42,232 nt of DNA from assembly GCA_020445415.1 (NCBI GenBank), contig JAGRGP010000055.1:1-42232 (forward strand), given 5' to 3'. Made by a program: the position numbers and the translations under genes. Position 1 is the first letter of the stretch. Each line of letters opens with the position of its first letter. The notes under the pieces are model-generated. The model was not told where the DNA came from and did not search any database. It saw nothing but the letters and a program-made list of their open reading frames with translations. Source of the stretch: Gammaproteobacteria bacterium (lineage in GTDB: Bacteria > Pseudomonadota > Gammaproteobacteria > Chromatiales > Chromatiaceae). This document shows positions 24,594-32,660 of this stretch, piece after piece.

Positions 24594-24740
24594 TAGGCTC
24601 TTCCCGTCTTCTATGAATACCCTGTTCTGCACCCAGCGACCCGGTCCCGCTGGGAATCCGCCAGCCATCAAGGCTAGACTATGGCCCAGTCGGCATGCGA
24701 ACGCTACACTGGGAAGGCAAACCCAACCGGGACCATACCC

Positions 24741-25508
24741 ATGCGGATGATCGATTCTCACTGCCACTTCGACGATGTGCGGTTCGACCATGACCGCGAT
24801 GCGGCCTACCGCAGGGCTATTCAAGCCGGCGTGCTCGCCCAGGTCATTCCCGGAGTCACAGCCCAAGACTGGCCACGCATCGAGAGAATCTGCCAGCGTT
24901 ATCGGGGACTTTACCCCGCCTATGGCGTACATCCGCTATTTCTGCACCTCCACGGCGAGGGCGATATTCAGACCCTGGACGCCTGGCTTGATAAAAAGCA
25001 GCGTGTCGCGGTCGGAGAATGCGGGCTGGACTTCTTCGTGGAGAACCCTCAGCGGGAGCGCCAGCAATGGTGGTTCGAATCACAACTGGCACTGGCCCAG
25101 AACCACCATCTGCCGGTCATTATACATGCCAGGCGAGCCGTGGAGGAGGTCATCAATACCTTACGCCATTTTCCTACGCTCCACGGCGTATTGCACAGTT
25201 ATTCTGGCAGTGAGCAACAGGCGCGGCGGCTCATGGAAATGGGCTTCATGATGAGCTTTGGGGGGCCCGTCACCTATGACCGCGCCCAGCGTCTGAGAAA
25301 GCTGGTGAGTCAGCTACCCCTCGATTACATAATGTTGGAAACCGATGCGCCCGATCAGCCCGATCAACACAATCGGGGAGGACGAAATGAACCCGCAATG
25401 CTGGGTAGGGTGCTCGACAGCATCTCGGAATTGCGCGACGAGCCAGCCGATGTGATCGCCGAGATAACTACCCAAAACGCCTTTCGTCTCTTCGGTATTT
25501 CAGCCTGA
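24741..25508 (+). CDS. TatD-family metal-dependent hydrolase (YjjV-like)
   Basis: 255 residues, near E. coli YjjV (259). TatD proteins are two-metal TIM-barrel deoxyribonuclease-type hydrolases. Metal-binding motifs are present: DSHCHFDD at the start (HxH), VGECGLDFF with the bridging Glu, the HARRA and LHSYSGS histidines and the final METDAPDQPD aspartate. The start at ATG 24741 gives the usual MRMIDSHCH opening. The next gene follows by 60 bases on the same strand. Confidence 0.93.
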   Translation: MRMIDSHCHFDDVRFDHDRDAAYRRAIQAGVLAQVIPGVTAQDWPRIERICQRYRGLYPAYGVHPLFLHLHGEGDIQTLDAWLDKKQRVAVGECGLDFFVENPQRERQQWWFESQLALAQNHHLPVIIHARRAVEEVINTLRHFPTLHGVLHSYSGSEQQARRLMEMGFMMSFGGPVTYDRAQRLRKLVSQLPLDYIMLETDAPDQPDQHNRGGRNEPAMLGRVLDSISELRDEPADVIAEITTQNAFRLFGISA

Positions 25509-25568
25509 CCCTCTGTTACCATATCCCCAGGACAACGCATCACGGGCCTCGAGCCCTTGGGAGATTTG

Positions 25569-26273
25569 ATGTTTCCAGAAGATTTCTACCAGGAGGACGC
25601 CGAGGGTATCTCCTTTTCCAGAGACCAAGCCAGCCGGTTTGCTAAACAGGTCGCCGACGACTTCAACCCCATCCACGACCCCGGAGCTAAGCTTTTCTGC
25701 GTTCCCGGAGATTTGCTATTCGCCCTGGTACTCTCTCGCTATGGCCTGAGCACCCGCATGCGCTTTGTCTTTTCCGGCATGGTTACCGATAACACCCCCT
25801 TGCGTTTCCTGCAACGCTCGCCGGGAGACCTAACTCTGGAGGATAACAGTGGCAAGCAATACCTGCGGGTGGAATGGAGTGGGGATCAGACCCGGGATCC
25901 CCGCCGGGTGGAGAGTCTAACCCGGACTTATGTCGCCTTTTCCGGGCATAACTTCCCCCATATCCTGGTCCCGTTGATGGCCCAGCACCGGGTGATGATC
26001 AATCCCGCCAGACCCTTGGTTATTTATTCGGGGATGGACATCGAACTCGATAGCCACGAGCTGCCGGTCCGACAGCTCCAGCTGGCGGATTCCCGGATGG
26101 AAGTCTCGGGCATCAGAGGGAAGGTAAGCCTGTTGTTCGACCTGCTGGCCGGGGAAGCGCGGGTTGGGCAGGGAATAAAATACATGGAGATGCGGGGATT
26201 GCGCCCTTTCGATCAAGCAGTTGCAGATCAAATGGTGGCCGATTATGGGCAGCTTAAACAGGCTAAGCGCTAG
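25569..26273 (+). CDS. DUF3581 family protein
   Basis: 234 residues from the ATG at 25569, with GGGAG 5 bases upstream; a TTG at 25557 is less likely. The sequence matches the gammaproteobacterial DUF3581 family as I remember it. The segment DDFNPIHDPGAKLFCVPGDLLFALVL looks like the hotdog-fold hydratase motif of MaoC-type proteins (N/D-x-x-H), which suggests a hotdog domain, but no reaction is known. Cytoplasmic. Probably co-transcribed with the TatD-type gene. Confidence 0.82.
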   Translation: MFPEDFYQEDAEGISFSRDQASRFAKQVADDFNPIHDPGAKLFCVPGDLLFALVLSRYGLSTRMRFVFSGMVTDNTPLRFLQRSPGDLTLEDNSGKQYLRVEWSGDQTRDPRRVESLTRTYVAFSGHNFPHILVPLMAQHRVMINPARPLVIYSGMDIELDSHELPVRQLQLADSRMEVSGIRGKVSLLFDLLAGEARVGQGIKYMEMRGLRPFDQAVADQMVADYGQLKQAKR

Positions 26274-26289
26274 CTGCCTTGCTCCTCAA

Positions 26290-26637
26290 CTATCCGCTTA
26301 AGCCGCTGAGGGAGCGAATGAGGTCCATGCTAGCCCCAAAAAAGGGGTCGTCCGGGTGTTCGTCGCAATACACCTGAATACTGCGCATGGCACCAGTAAT
26401 CTCAACGCCCTTCAGTACATCGATTCCAGTTGCCAGGGACAGGCCGGTCGCGAGCCCCGCCAGCCAGCTGCGATATCTCAAATACTCAAAAATCGCCGCT
26501 TCGTCACCCACTGACCATCCGCTATACGTACTGTTGTAATCCCGGCATTCCTTGGCACCATAGCCCCAGACCTGAGGCTTTTCCGCCCCCTGGCAAACCA
26601 AGGCAGACAGCAGCAACACCAAGGGGAAATATCTCAT
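26290..26637 (-). CDS. Small secreted protein, 115 aa
   Basis: Signal peptide at residues 1-17 (LVLLLSALVCQGAE). The mature part has two cysteines (KECRDYN and VYCDEHP) that probably pair, and a glycine/alanine-rich helical middle (WLAGLATGLSLATGIDVLKG). The pattern of a W-x-G helix pair followed by a Cys and an acidic end resembles small periplasmic HdeA/Rap1a-type proteins, but the match is weak. ATG at 26637. It ends 16 bases from the convergent DUF3581 gene. Confidence 0.75.
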   Translation of the reverse strand: MRYFPLVLLLSALVCQGAEKPQVWGYGAKECRDYNSTYSGWSVGDEAAIFEYLRYRSWLAGLATGLSLATGIDVLKGVEITGAMRSIQVYCDEHPDDPFFGASMDLIRSLSGLSG

Positions 26638-26800
26638 AAGTGATCCTCACCACTAGCGGAGGCCCAACTATCGTCCCGCTGGGTCCCATGCCTGTCGACA
26701 ATTCCAGCGTGAACTTGCCGGGTGGAACTAGCGCCGCTGTGTAGGCGATAATGCCAGCCTACATAATTCGAAACGATACTGCGGCGGAACCATAGAAAGC

Positions 26801-27490
26801 ATGTCCAAAATCATCGTCATTCTCGTCTTTGTGGTTATTATCGCCGGCGCCATCTATTTTGAAAAGCGGCGAGGCAACGACATGGAGGCGATTGCCGGAC
26901 GGCTGGGATTCTCGTTCCAGGCGGGGCAACAACCGTTGCCCGACGTTCTTGACCAAGCCGGCTTCGATCTGTTCACTCAAGGACCGCCTAACATCAAGAA
27001 CCGCATGTGGGGAGAACGAAACGGCCGGGAGATTACCCTGTTCGACTTCCACTACGATGCAACAACCAGCGGAGAAGGGCGGCGTGATACGCCGGTTACC
27101 GACGATCACAACAGCATGGAACGACGCAGCCAGACGGTCGTCTGGATCCGCGCTAAAGCTACCCCGCTGCCCGATTTTGATCTCAGCCCGAACCGCCTGC
27201 ACCAGCGCACCGCTGCCGCTCGATTTGGGTTGTCTCCGGTCAGCTTCGACGGGCACCCGGCGTTCCGTGGGCACTACATCCTGCTGGCACGGGATGCGGC
27301 GCGAATACGCCGTCTATTCAACGACCGGGTTTTGGACTACCTCGCCTCCCAGCCCGGCATCGTCCTCGAGTCCCGGGGGACTAATATCCTGTTTTACCGG
27401 TTTGAACAGCTTCCGAATCCGACAGCCGCTCCGGAGCTTATCGCGGATGCGGAAGCATTACTGGATTTGCTCTCATGCAGCGACTGCTGA
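26801..27490 (+). CDS. Membrane-anchored protein of unknown function, 229 aa
   Basis: One N-terminal membrane segment (residues 3-20, IIVILVFVVIIAGAIYF) followed by EKRRGN, so the rest is probably cytoplasmic. The soluble part has a strand-rich pattern with NRMWGERNGREITLFDFHYD, like other unknown inner-membrane proteins with an N-terminal anchor. It ends in CSDC. I do not recognise a family. It stands alone, ending 31 bases from the convergent peptidase gene. Confidence 0.82.
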   Translation: MSKIIVILVFVVIIAGAIYFEKRRGNDMEAIAGRLGFSFQAGQQPLPDVLDQAGFDLFTQGPPNIKNRMWGERNGREITLFDFHYDATTSGEGRRDTPVTDDHNSMERRSQTVVWIRAKATPLPDFDLSPNRLHQRTAAARFGLSPVSFDGHPAFRGHYILLARDAARIRRLFNDRVLDYLASQPGIVLESRGTNILFYRFEQLPNPTAAPELIADAEALLDLLSCSDC

Positions 27491-27521
27491 CCGGGCTTAC
27501 CAGTCTCAGCCTCGTCTCCGG

Positions 27522-29774
27522 TCACTCGTATGTCAGTTGCAGACCCCATTCCACCAGCGTACCCGTGTCGCGCTCGGCCGTATCGATTACTGAAAGTGTC
27601 CAGTCCCCATGAACCGGCTCACTCAGAAAGCTTTCCAATTGGGGTGCCGATACCGGATCCAGCCGGGCAACCAGGTTCTTACGGCTGCCTCCTTCATTTC
27701 GGTACAGACTGACCACCCGCCCGGTGGGACTGGTCAGATCAATTCTCAAATCACCGATAAAACTGTGGAGTATGTTGAGGGAAATCCCGATACCCCGACA
27801 CTTGCCCGCTGCACTTACCGTTAATCGGTCCCTCACCCCAGGCGCGGGATAATCCGGAATATCGATGCCCGGTGCCGAAATATAGTCGGCCCGCTGCTCA
27901 GCCTCACGATAACGCAGCTCGAGCCGCCACTGGTTAAGACGCCCCACGTCCCGTTTGGCATTATCCGACAACGCCAGCCGCCAAGTTCCCGCCATCGGCT
28001 CTCCCACCAGCCCCGCGAGAGTTCCATTGTCGCTCGAATCGTAGTCTTCGATCAGATCGTTCATGGAGCCACCCTTCTGGTCTCGTAGCAACACCCCGTT
28101 TCCGGAAGGTGGGTGGAGTGTGAGCCGCAAATCGCCGATATAGGTATGGGTGATATCCACATGCACGCGGACCGATTCGATAATCCCCGCGCCCGCTACA
28201 ATAGCCTCCGATGAGATGCCTTCGGGGTTCGCGTCCGGGATCAGCAGATCTGCCGCTATCTCCTTGATCAAGACGCCCGCCGCCGGTTGGTCCGGAGAAA
28301 TCACCGTGCCGCTGGTGAAGCGAATAACCTCACCGGGAACCGATATCCCGGAAACGACTAACCCGGAATCCGAACCATCCCATCTCAGGCTACTCGGCAG
28401 CGTCGTATCGGAAAGTGCCACGGCGCTTACCTCCTGAAACATGTCACCCTCGTCTCCGGTATTGAGATTGTGTTCGAGGTCCAAGCTACCGTCCGCCTGC
28501 AACAACCCTACCTGATAATGCTTGCTGGCCCCCCCTTTCTGCCACTCGTTGGAGCCCAGGGTATCGCAGTGGTAGATTGCCAGACCCGATGAGGGCAGAT
28601 GACTATCCAATCCCATCCGAGTGCGGTTCTCAATCAGAAAGTACTCGTTGGGCTCAGCCGTGTCGTAGCGCAGCACCGAACCGTAGTCGCCATGCCGGGT
28701 CTGATACTCGCCGCTACCGCTCACCTGAATCTGATTGTCTGTCCAGCCAACCAGATCTCGCAGATAGGCACAGACGGGTGAAGGGGTGCGCCCCCGGTTG
28801 AGATGGTTACCGGACCCCATCAGGCAATAGCTGCCGATACCCGCGCTTTTTTCGAAGTCCCCATCCCGGGTGCCATAATCATAGATATCGGGAAACCGGC
28901 ACAGCATGTGCCCACTCTCGTGACAGAAGGTACCGATGCTGAGGTCGACCGATCTGCGGCCCATGCTCTGAATGGTGTAGTACTGAGTACGGATACCCCC
29001 GTAGTTAAGGTCTATCGTAAAATTGTGAGGCCAGAGCCAGTCAGAATAGACCGTGCGCCCGGCATACATGAAGCTGAGGGCATCGATATATCCCTCCCGC
29101 CGGGAGTCAAACTCCTCCAGATCTATATGGAGATCGTTGACCAAAATGTTAAGCGCCTCCTCCACCAACAGATTACTGATGTAGTAGTCGCGCTCCCGGC
29201 TCAGGGTAATCGGACCCACCACCCGATTGCTATAATCCAGCTTTCCCGCAGACATCAAGTGATAGTAGCGGCGCACGGAGCAATAGTTACCGTTGCGGTT
29301 GTAGTCATCGGCGTTGAGCATGGCGCTCACATCTTGCTGGGAGATTTCTGCCTGTTCGTCCTTGAACTGGACCAGCACTGTCAAACCTCGCACCTGACCC
29401 GTACTGACACGACGGCCTTCGAGCAGTCCGTTTTCCCGCCCAAAGGTCTGCACGATGGGCCCCGGTCCGGTGGTCAGCCGCCCACGCATCAACTGAAAAC
29501 GTGCCTCGAACCTTTCGTTACGAACCTGTTCGGACTCCCGCAGGTGGCGGACGATGCCCGGTGGGGCGGGTTTGCTCAGCGGAACACCGCTAGAGGCGAA
29601 GCGGCCTTCCAGGAGCAGCGCGTAGCAATAGAGTCCCTGCTCTCCGTCGTAGATTACCGTATATCCCGATAGCGATTCGTAACGGGCATAGAATTCGTCA
29701 CCGTAGGTAAGCAAATCTACGCCGGGACCATTCCTCTGGGGTAGCGTTAGGACTTCGCCAAATATCGAACTCAT
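27522..29774 (-). CDS. M6-family metallopeptidase with two proprotein-convertase P-domains
   Basis: 750 residues. The catalytic domain has the zinc motif HESGH at 285-289 with the downstream Asp296 (CRFPDIYDYG), as in M6 (immune inhibitor A-like) peptidases. It is preceded by a propeptide-like region (residues 1-125) with a motif for the family (LPQRNGPGV, LSGYTV). Two P-domain-like beta sandwiches end the protein, at about 540-625 and 665-748, each with an IGDLR strand and a GTW/GDW block. These usually bind calcium and assist folding of secreted proteases. No signal peptide is visible at the N-terminus, which is odd for this class. GGAG lies 8 bases before the ATG. Confidence 0.9.
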   Translation of the reverse strand: MSSIFGEVLTLPQRNGPGVDLLTYGDEFYARYESLSGYTVIYDGEQGLYCYALLLEGRFASSGVPLSKPAPPGIVRHLRESEQVRNERFEARFQLMRGRLTTGPGPIVQTFGRENGLLEGRRVSTGQVRGLTVLVQFKDEQAEISQQDVSAMLNADDYNRNGNYCSVRRYYHLMSAGKLDYSNRVVGPITLSRERDYYISNLLVEEALNILVNDLHIDLEEFDSRREGYIDALSFMYAGRTVYSDWLWPHNFTIDLNYGGIRTQYYTIQSMGRRSVDLSIGTFCHESGHMLCRFPDIYDYGTRDGDFEKSAGIGSYCLMGSGNHLNRGRTPSPVCAYLRDLVGWTDNQIQVSGSGEYQTRHGDYGSVLRYDTAEPNEYFLIENRTRMGLDSHLPSSGLAIYHCDTLGSNEWQKGGASKHYQVGLLQADGSLDLEHNLNTGDEGDMFQEVSAVALSDTTLPSSLRWDGSDSGLVVSGISVPGEVIRFTSGTVISPDQPAAGVLIKEIAADLLIPDANPEGISSEAIVAGAGIIESVRVHVDITHTYIGDLRLTLHPPSGNGVLLRDQKGGSMNDLIEDYDSSDNGTLAGLVGEPMAGTWRLALSDNAKRDVGRLNQWRLELRYREAEQRADYISAPGIDIPDYPAPGVRDRLTVSAAGKCRGIGISLNILHSFIGDLRIDLTSPTGRVVSLYRNEGGSRKNLVARLDPVSAPQLESFLSEPVHGDWTLSVIDTAERDTGTLVEWGLQLTYE

Positions 29775-29914
29775 TGTACATTCTCCGTTGATCCGCTCGC
29801 CGACTCATCCCAGATTTTAGTTCATTATTTGCCCATTGCGGGAAAACGGCTAGCGGTCGACGTATCGATAGTGCGCCATGCGTCGGTATCCTTGAAGGTG
29901 CCCTAGCGAGTGGA

Positions 29915-31489
29915 TTAGTGTTGAGCGAAATATTCCCTCAGAAATTCATCGAACGGCATCTGAGGTTGGGCTTCCATCTCCGCCTGGAGGATAATTGAGC
30001 GCTGTGCCTGCTCACGGAAGAACGCTTCCCGCAGGGGATCCATATCGAACTCCCCGAAATGTGAGTGATGCCGTTGAGAGAGGCGCCGAGCAAATTGATA
30101 AAAGCCCTCACCTTCCACCCGCATCTCCGCAAGCATGCGGGCGGATGGCGTCAGAGAGGAGTCCTCGACACAACTCGCCTGGTGTCGAAGTGACGATGAA
30201 AAGGGTTTAGTGGGGTCGTCTGCATCGAGCACCTCACACAGGCCGACCATCGCTCGGCACAGCTCACCCGCCCACTGTCGCAGTTGCAACTCCCGTCCCT
30301 GGCAAAACAAATAAAGCGAAGGATCGCGCCCACGATGAGCCACCCCCCCTAAATTCTGATCGATCTCGCGCTGCTCCTGCAGGCTGATCGGCGGGCTGGG
30401 TAACAGCAGGCAGAACAACATAAAAGCCTCTAGAAAATGGAGTTGCTGATCACTTACGCCAAGGGGATGATAGGCGTTAACGTCCAATGACCGCAGTTCG
30501 ATATAACAGACCCCACGCTCCCTCAAGGCCGTTACCGGCTTCTCCATCCCCTGCAGCAGAGGCTTGGGACGGACCGTACTGTAATACTCGTTCTCAATCT
30601 GCAGGATGTTGGCATTGAGCTGTTCATAACGTCCGCCCACCACTACACCCAATTTCTCCCACTTTGGCGACGGCGTCTCGATAGCCTTAGCCAAGCTCGA
30701 AATATAAGCTTCAAGGTTGTCGTAACTTGCCTTGATGCCAACCCCCTTTTCCTTGGTATTGGTATACCCGATGTCTCCCATGCGCAACGACGTGGCAAAA
30801 GGCTCATAATAGGTGTTGGCGTCAAACTCGCTGAGGGTAGTCTGTTTACCGTACAGGAACGATTTGCAGATCGCCGGTGAGGCACCAAAAAGGTAGGGGA
30901 TCAACCAGCCGAACCGCTGTAGATTCCTAGTCAGGCCAAGATACCTGCGATCCCGAAATTCCCGTAGCTCGCCGCGTTCGCAGCTCAGCGCCTGATACAC
31001 CGGCCACAGCGATTCATTCACCGAGTAATTGTAGTGCACACCGGCAATCACCTGCATGGTACGACCATACCGATGGCCCAATCCGCGCCGGTATACGGTC
31101 TTCATTATCCCGGCATTGGAGGTCCCGTAATCAGCAATCGGGATATTGTCACCCCCCGCCAGCACGCAGGGCATACTGGTCGCCCACAGGAGTTCGTCAC
31201 CCAGGTTATCGTAAACGAACTTCTGGGTGTCTCTTAGAAAGTCCAGGGCCATCCCTACTCGGGTGTAGGGGGGAGTTATCAACTCGGCAAGCGCCTCGGA
31301 ATAGTCGGTTGTAATATAGGGGTGGGTAAGAGGGGCGCCCAGTGCCGCTGGATGGGGTCTTTGGGAAATACTCCCATCGGGAGATACCCGCAGGCTCTCT
31401 TTTTCCAGTCCTTTCATTCCCCCGCGAAGCAGATCCACGCACCCGTCGTTCAGCAGCCGCGTGAGTTGTTTGTCTACCGATTGATACAA
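29915..31489 (-). CDS. gshA: Glutamate-cysteine ligase
   Basis: 524 residues from the TTG at 31489, which has AGGA 8 bases upstream; E. coli GshA (518) also begins at TTG. It makes gamma-glutamylcysteine, the first step of glutathione synthesis. Family blocks are present: GLEKESLRVSPDG, TDYSEALAELITP, GVHYNYSVNESLWPVYQ, ASYDNLEAYISSL, and YIELRSLDVNAYHPLG. The open frame reaches back to 31567 but without similarity. gshB is not in the window. Glutathione amide or persulfide forms matter in several sulfur oxidisers; that link is context only. Confidence 0.95.
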   Translation of the reverse strand: MYQSVDKQLTRLLNDGCVDLLRGGMKGLEKESLRVSPDGSISQRPHPAALGAPLTHPYITTDYSEALAELITPPYTRVGMALDFLRDTQKFVYDNLGDELLWATSMPCVLAGGDNIPIADYGTSNAGIMKTVYRRGLGHRYGRTMQVIAGVHYNYSVNESLWPVYQALSCERGELREFRDRRYLGLTRNLQRFGWLIPYLFGASPAICKSFLYGKQTTLSEFDANTYYEPFATSLRMGDIGYTNTKEKGVGIKASYDNLEAYISSLAKAIETPSPKWEKLGVVVGGRYEQLNANILQIENEYYSTVRPKPLLQGMEKPVTALRERGVCYIELRSLDVNAYHPLGVSDQQLHFLEAFMLFCLLLPSPPISLQEQREIDQNLGGVAHRGRDPSLYLFCQGRELQLRQWAGELCRAMVGLCEVLDADDPTKPFSSSLRHQASCVEDSSLTPSARMLAEMRVEGEGFYQFARRLSQRHHSHFGEFDMDPLREAFFREQAQRSIILQAEMEAQPQMPFDEFLREYFAQH

Positions 31490-31657
31490 TGAGACGATCC
31501 TGTTGGGAAGGGGGGTGTACGCGGCACTCAGCGTACCTGAAATTCGGTCAACAGGCCATGGCCGCAAATAACTGGATATTTTATACCCCCGGTATTTGCA
31601 TTGACAGGGAACCTGAATCAGAATTATCCAACAATTATCAACTACAAGGACTCTTTA

Positions 31658-32557
31658 TTGAAGTTACATACCCTGTGTTTTCTGCTCCTCGCTTGCTGGG
31701 TCGCGAATGTTGCTCAGGCCACTAAACCCACGGTTCAGGTAGCCACATTGAAACCCACGCCGGACCCGAGTGAGGAATCCCGGCCGATTTGGAAAAAGCT
31801 GGATCCCGGCAAACTTGAGCTGGGATCGACTTCGGCATTGATCGTCGACCGTTTCGGCAATGAAATCTACGGGAAGAATGCCGATCAAGCCCGTCCAATC
31901 GCATCCATCACCAAATTGATGACGGCGATCGTGATTCTCGATTCATCCCTGCCGCTGGACCGCGATATTACGATTACCTCCGAGGACAGAGATCTTCTCC
32001 GTCAAACCGGCTCGAGATTGAAACCCGGTGCTACGTTGACCCGACGGGAGTTGCTGCAGCTCGCGCTGATGTCGTCGGAGAACCGGGCCGCCAGCGCACT
32101 GGCGCGCACCTTTCCCGCAGGCAAGGATCTATTTCTCGTATTCATGAACGAAAAAGCCCGGGCATTGGGAATGCATAACACCCGATTCACGGACCCAACC
32201 GGTCTGGATACCGGCAACCGCTCCACACCCCGGGATCTGGTCAAGCTGATAAAAGCCGCCATGAGGTACCCAATAATACGGGAGGCAACTACGACTCGAT
32301 CCTCCCGAGTCGCACCTTATAAACAGCGGGGGGAGCTTAGGTTTGGCAATACCAACCTGCTATTGGCTAGCGAAAAATGGGATATCGCAGTAAGCAAAAC
32401 CGGCTACATAAACGAGTCCGGTCGCTGTCTCGTCATGCAGGCGGAAATTGAAAATCAGGCGGTGATCATCGTGCTCCTCAATTCCTTTGGAAAACTCACT
32501 CCCTTTGGCGATTCCAATCGGATTCGCAAATGGATCGAAGCAGCCATGAATAGCTGA
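31658..32557 (+). CDS. pbpG: PbpG-type D-alanyl-D-alanine endopeptidase (PBP7)
   Basis: 299 residues from the TTG at 31658, with AAGGA upstream; this places the signal peptide (LCFLLLACWVANVAQA) at the N-terminus. E. coli PBP7 has 310. It cuts DD-crosslinks in peptidoglycan. The penicilloyl-serine transferase motifs are SITK (Ser83, Lys86), SEN (Ser140, Asn142) and KTG (from Lys247). There is no C-terminal amphipathic anchor, as in PbpG and unlike DacA. A start at 31601 would also be in frame but would bury the signal peptide. Confidence 0.9.
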   Translation: MKLHTLCFLLLACWVANVAQATKPTVQVATLKPTPDPSEESRPIWKKLDPGKLELGSTSALIVDRFGNEIYGKNADQARPIASITKLMTAIVILDSSLPLDRDITITSEDRDLLRQTGSRLKPGATLTRRELLQLALMSSENRAASALARTFPAGKDLFLVFMNEKARALGMHNTRFTDPTGLDTGNRSTPRDLVKLIKAAMRYPIIREATTTRSSRVAPYKQRGELRFGNTNLLLASEKWDIAVSKTGYINESGRCLVMQAEIENQAVIIVLLNSFGKLTPFGDSNRIRKWIEAAMNS

Positions 32558-32558
32558 G

Positions 32559-32584
32559 GGTGAGAGACCGCCTCCTCTCTTACC
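32559..32584 (+). terminator. Possible terminator after pbpG
   Basis: A 9-base stem with one G-U pair (32559-32567 with 32576-32584) and an 8-base loop starts 2 bases after the pbpG stop, before the convergent prc gene. No U-run follows, so the call is weak. Confidence 0.3.
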
Positions 32585-32660
32585 GCCGAAATTGCCAGCA
32601 AATGTGCGCCTCAACCCGCCGCTGGAGTTCAAAATTGAAGTGTCTTCCAACCGGGCAGAA

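Noticed and set aside
24594-24932. N-terminal extension of xthA
   Set aside because: The open frame continues 113 codons upstream but runs through the divergent tatD-type start; XthA homologues begin at MRVVSFNVNG.
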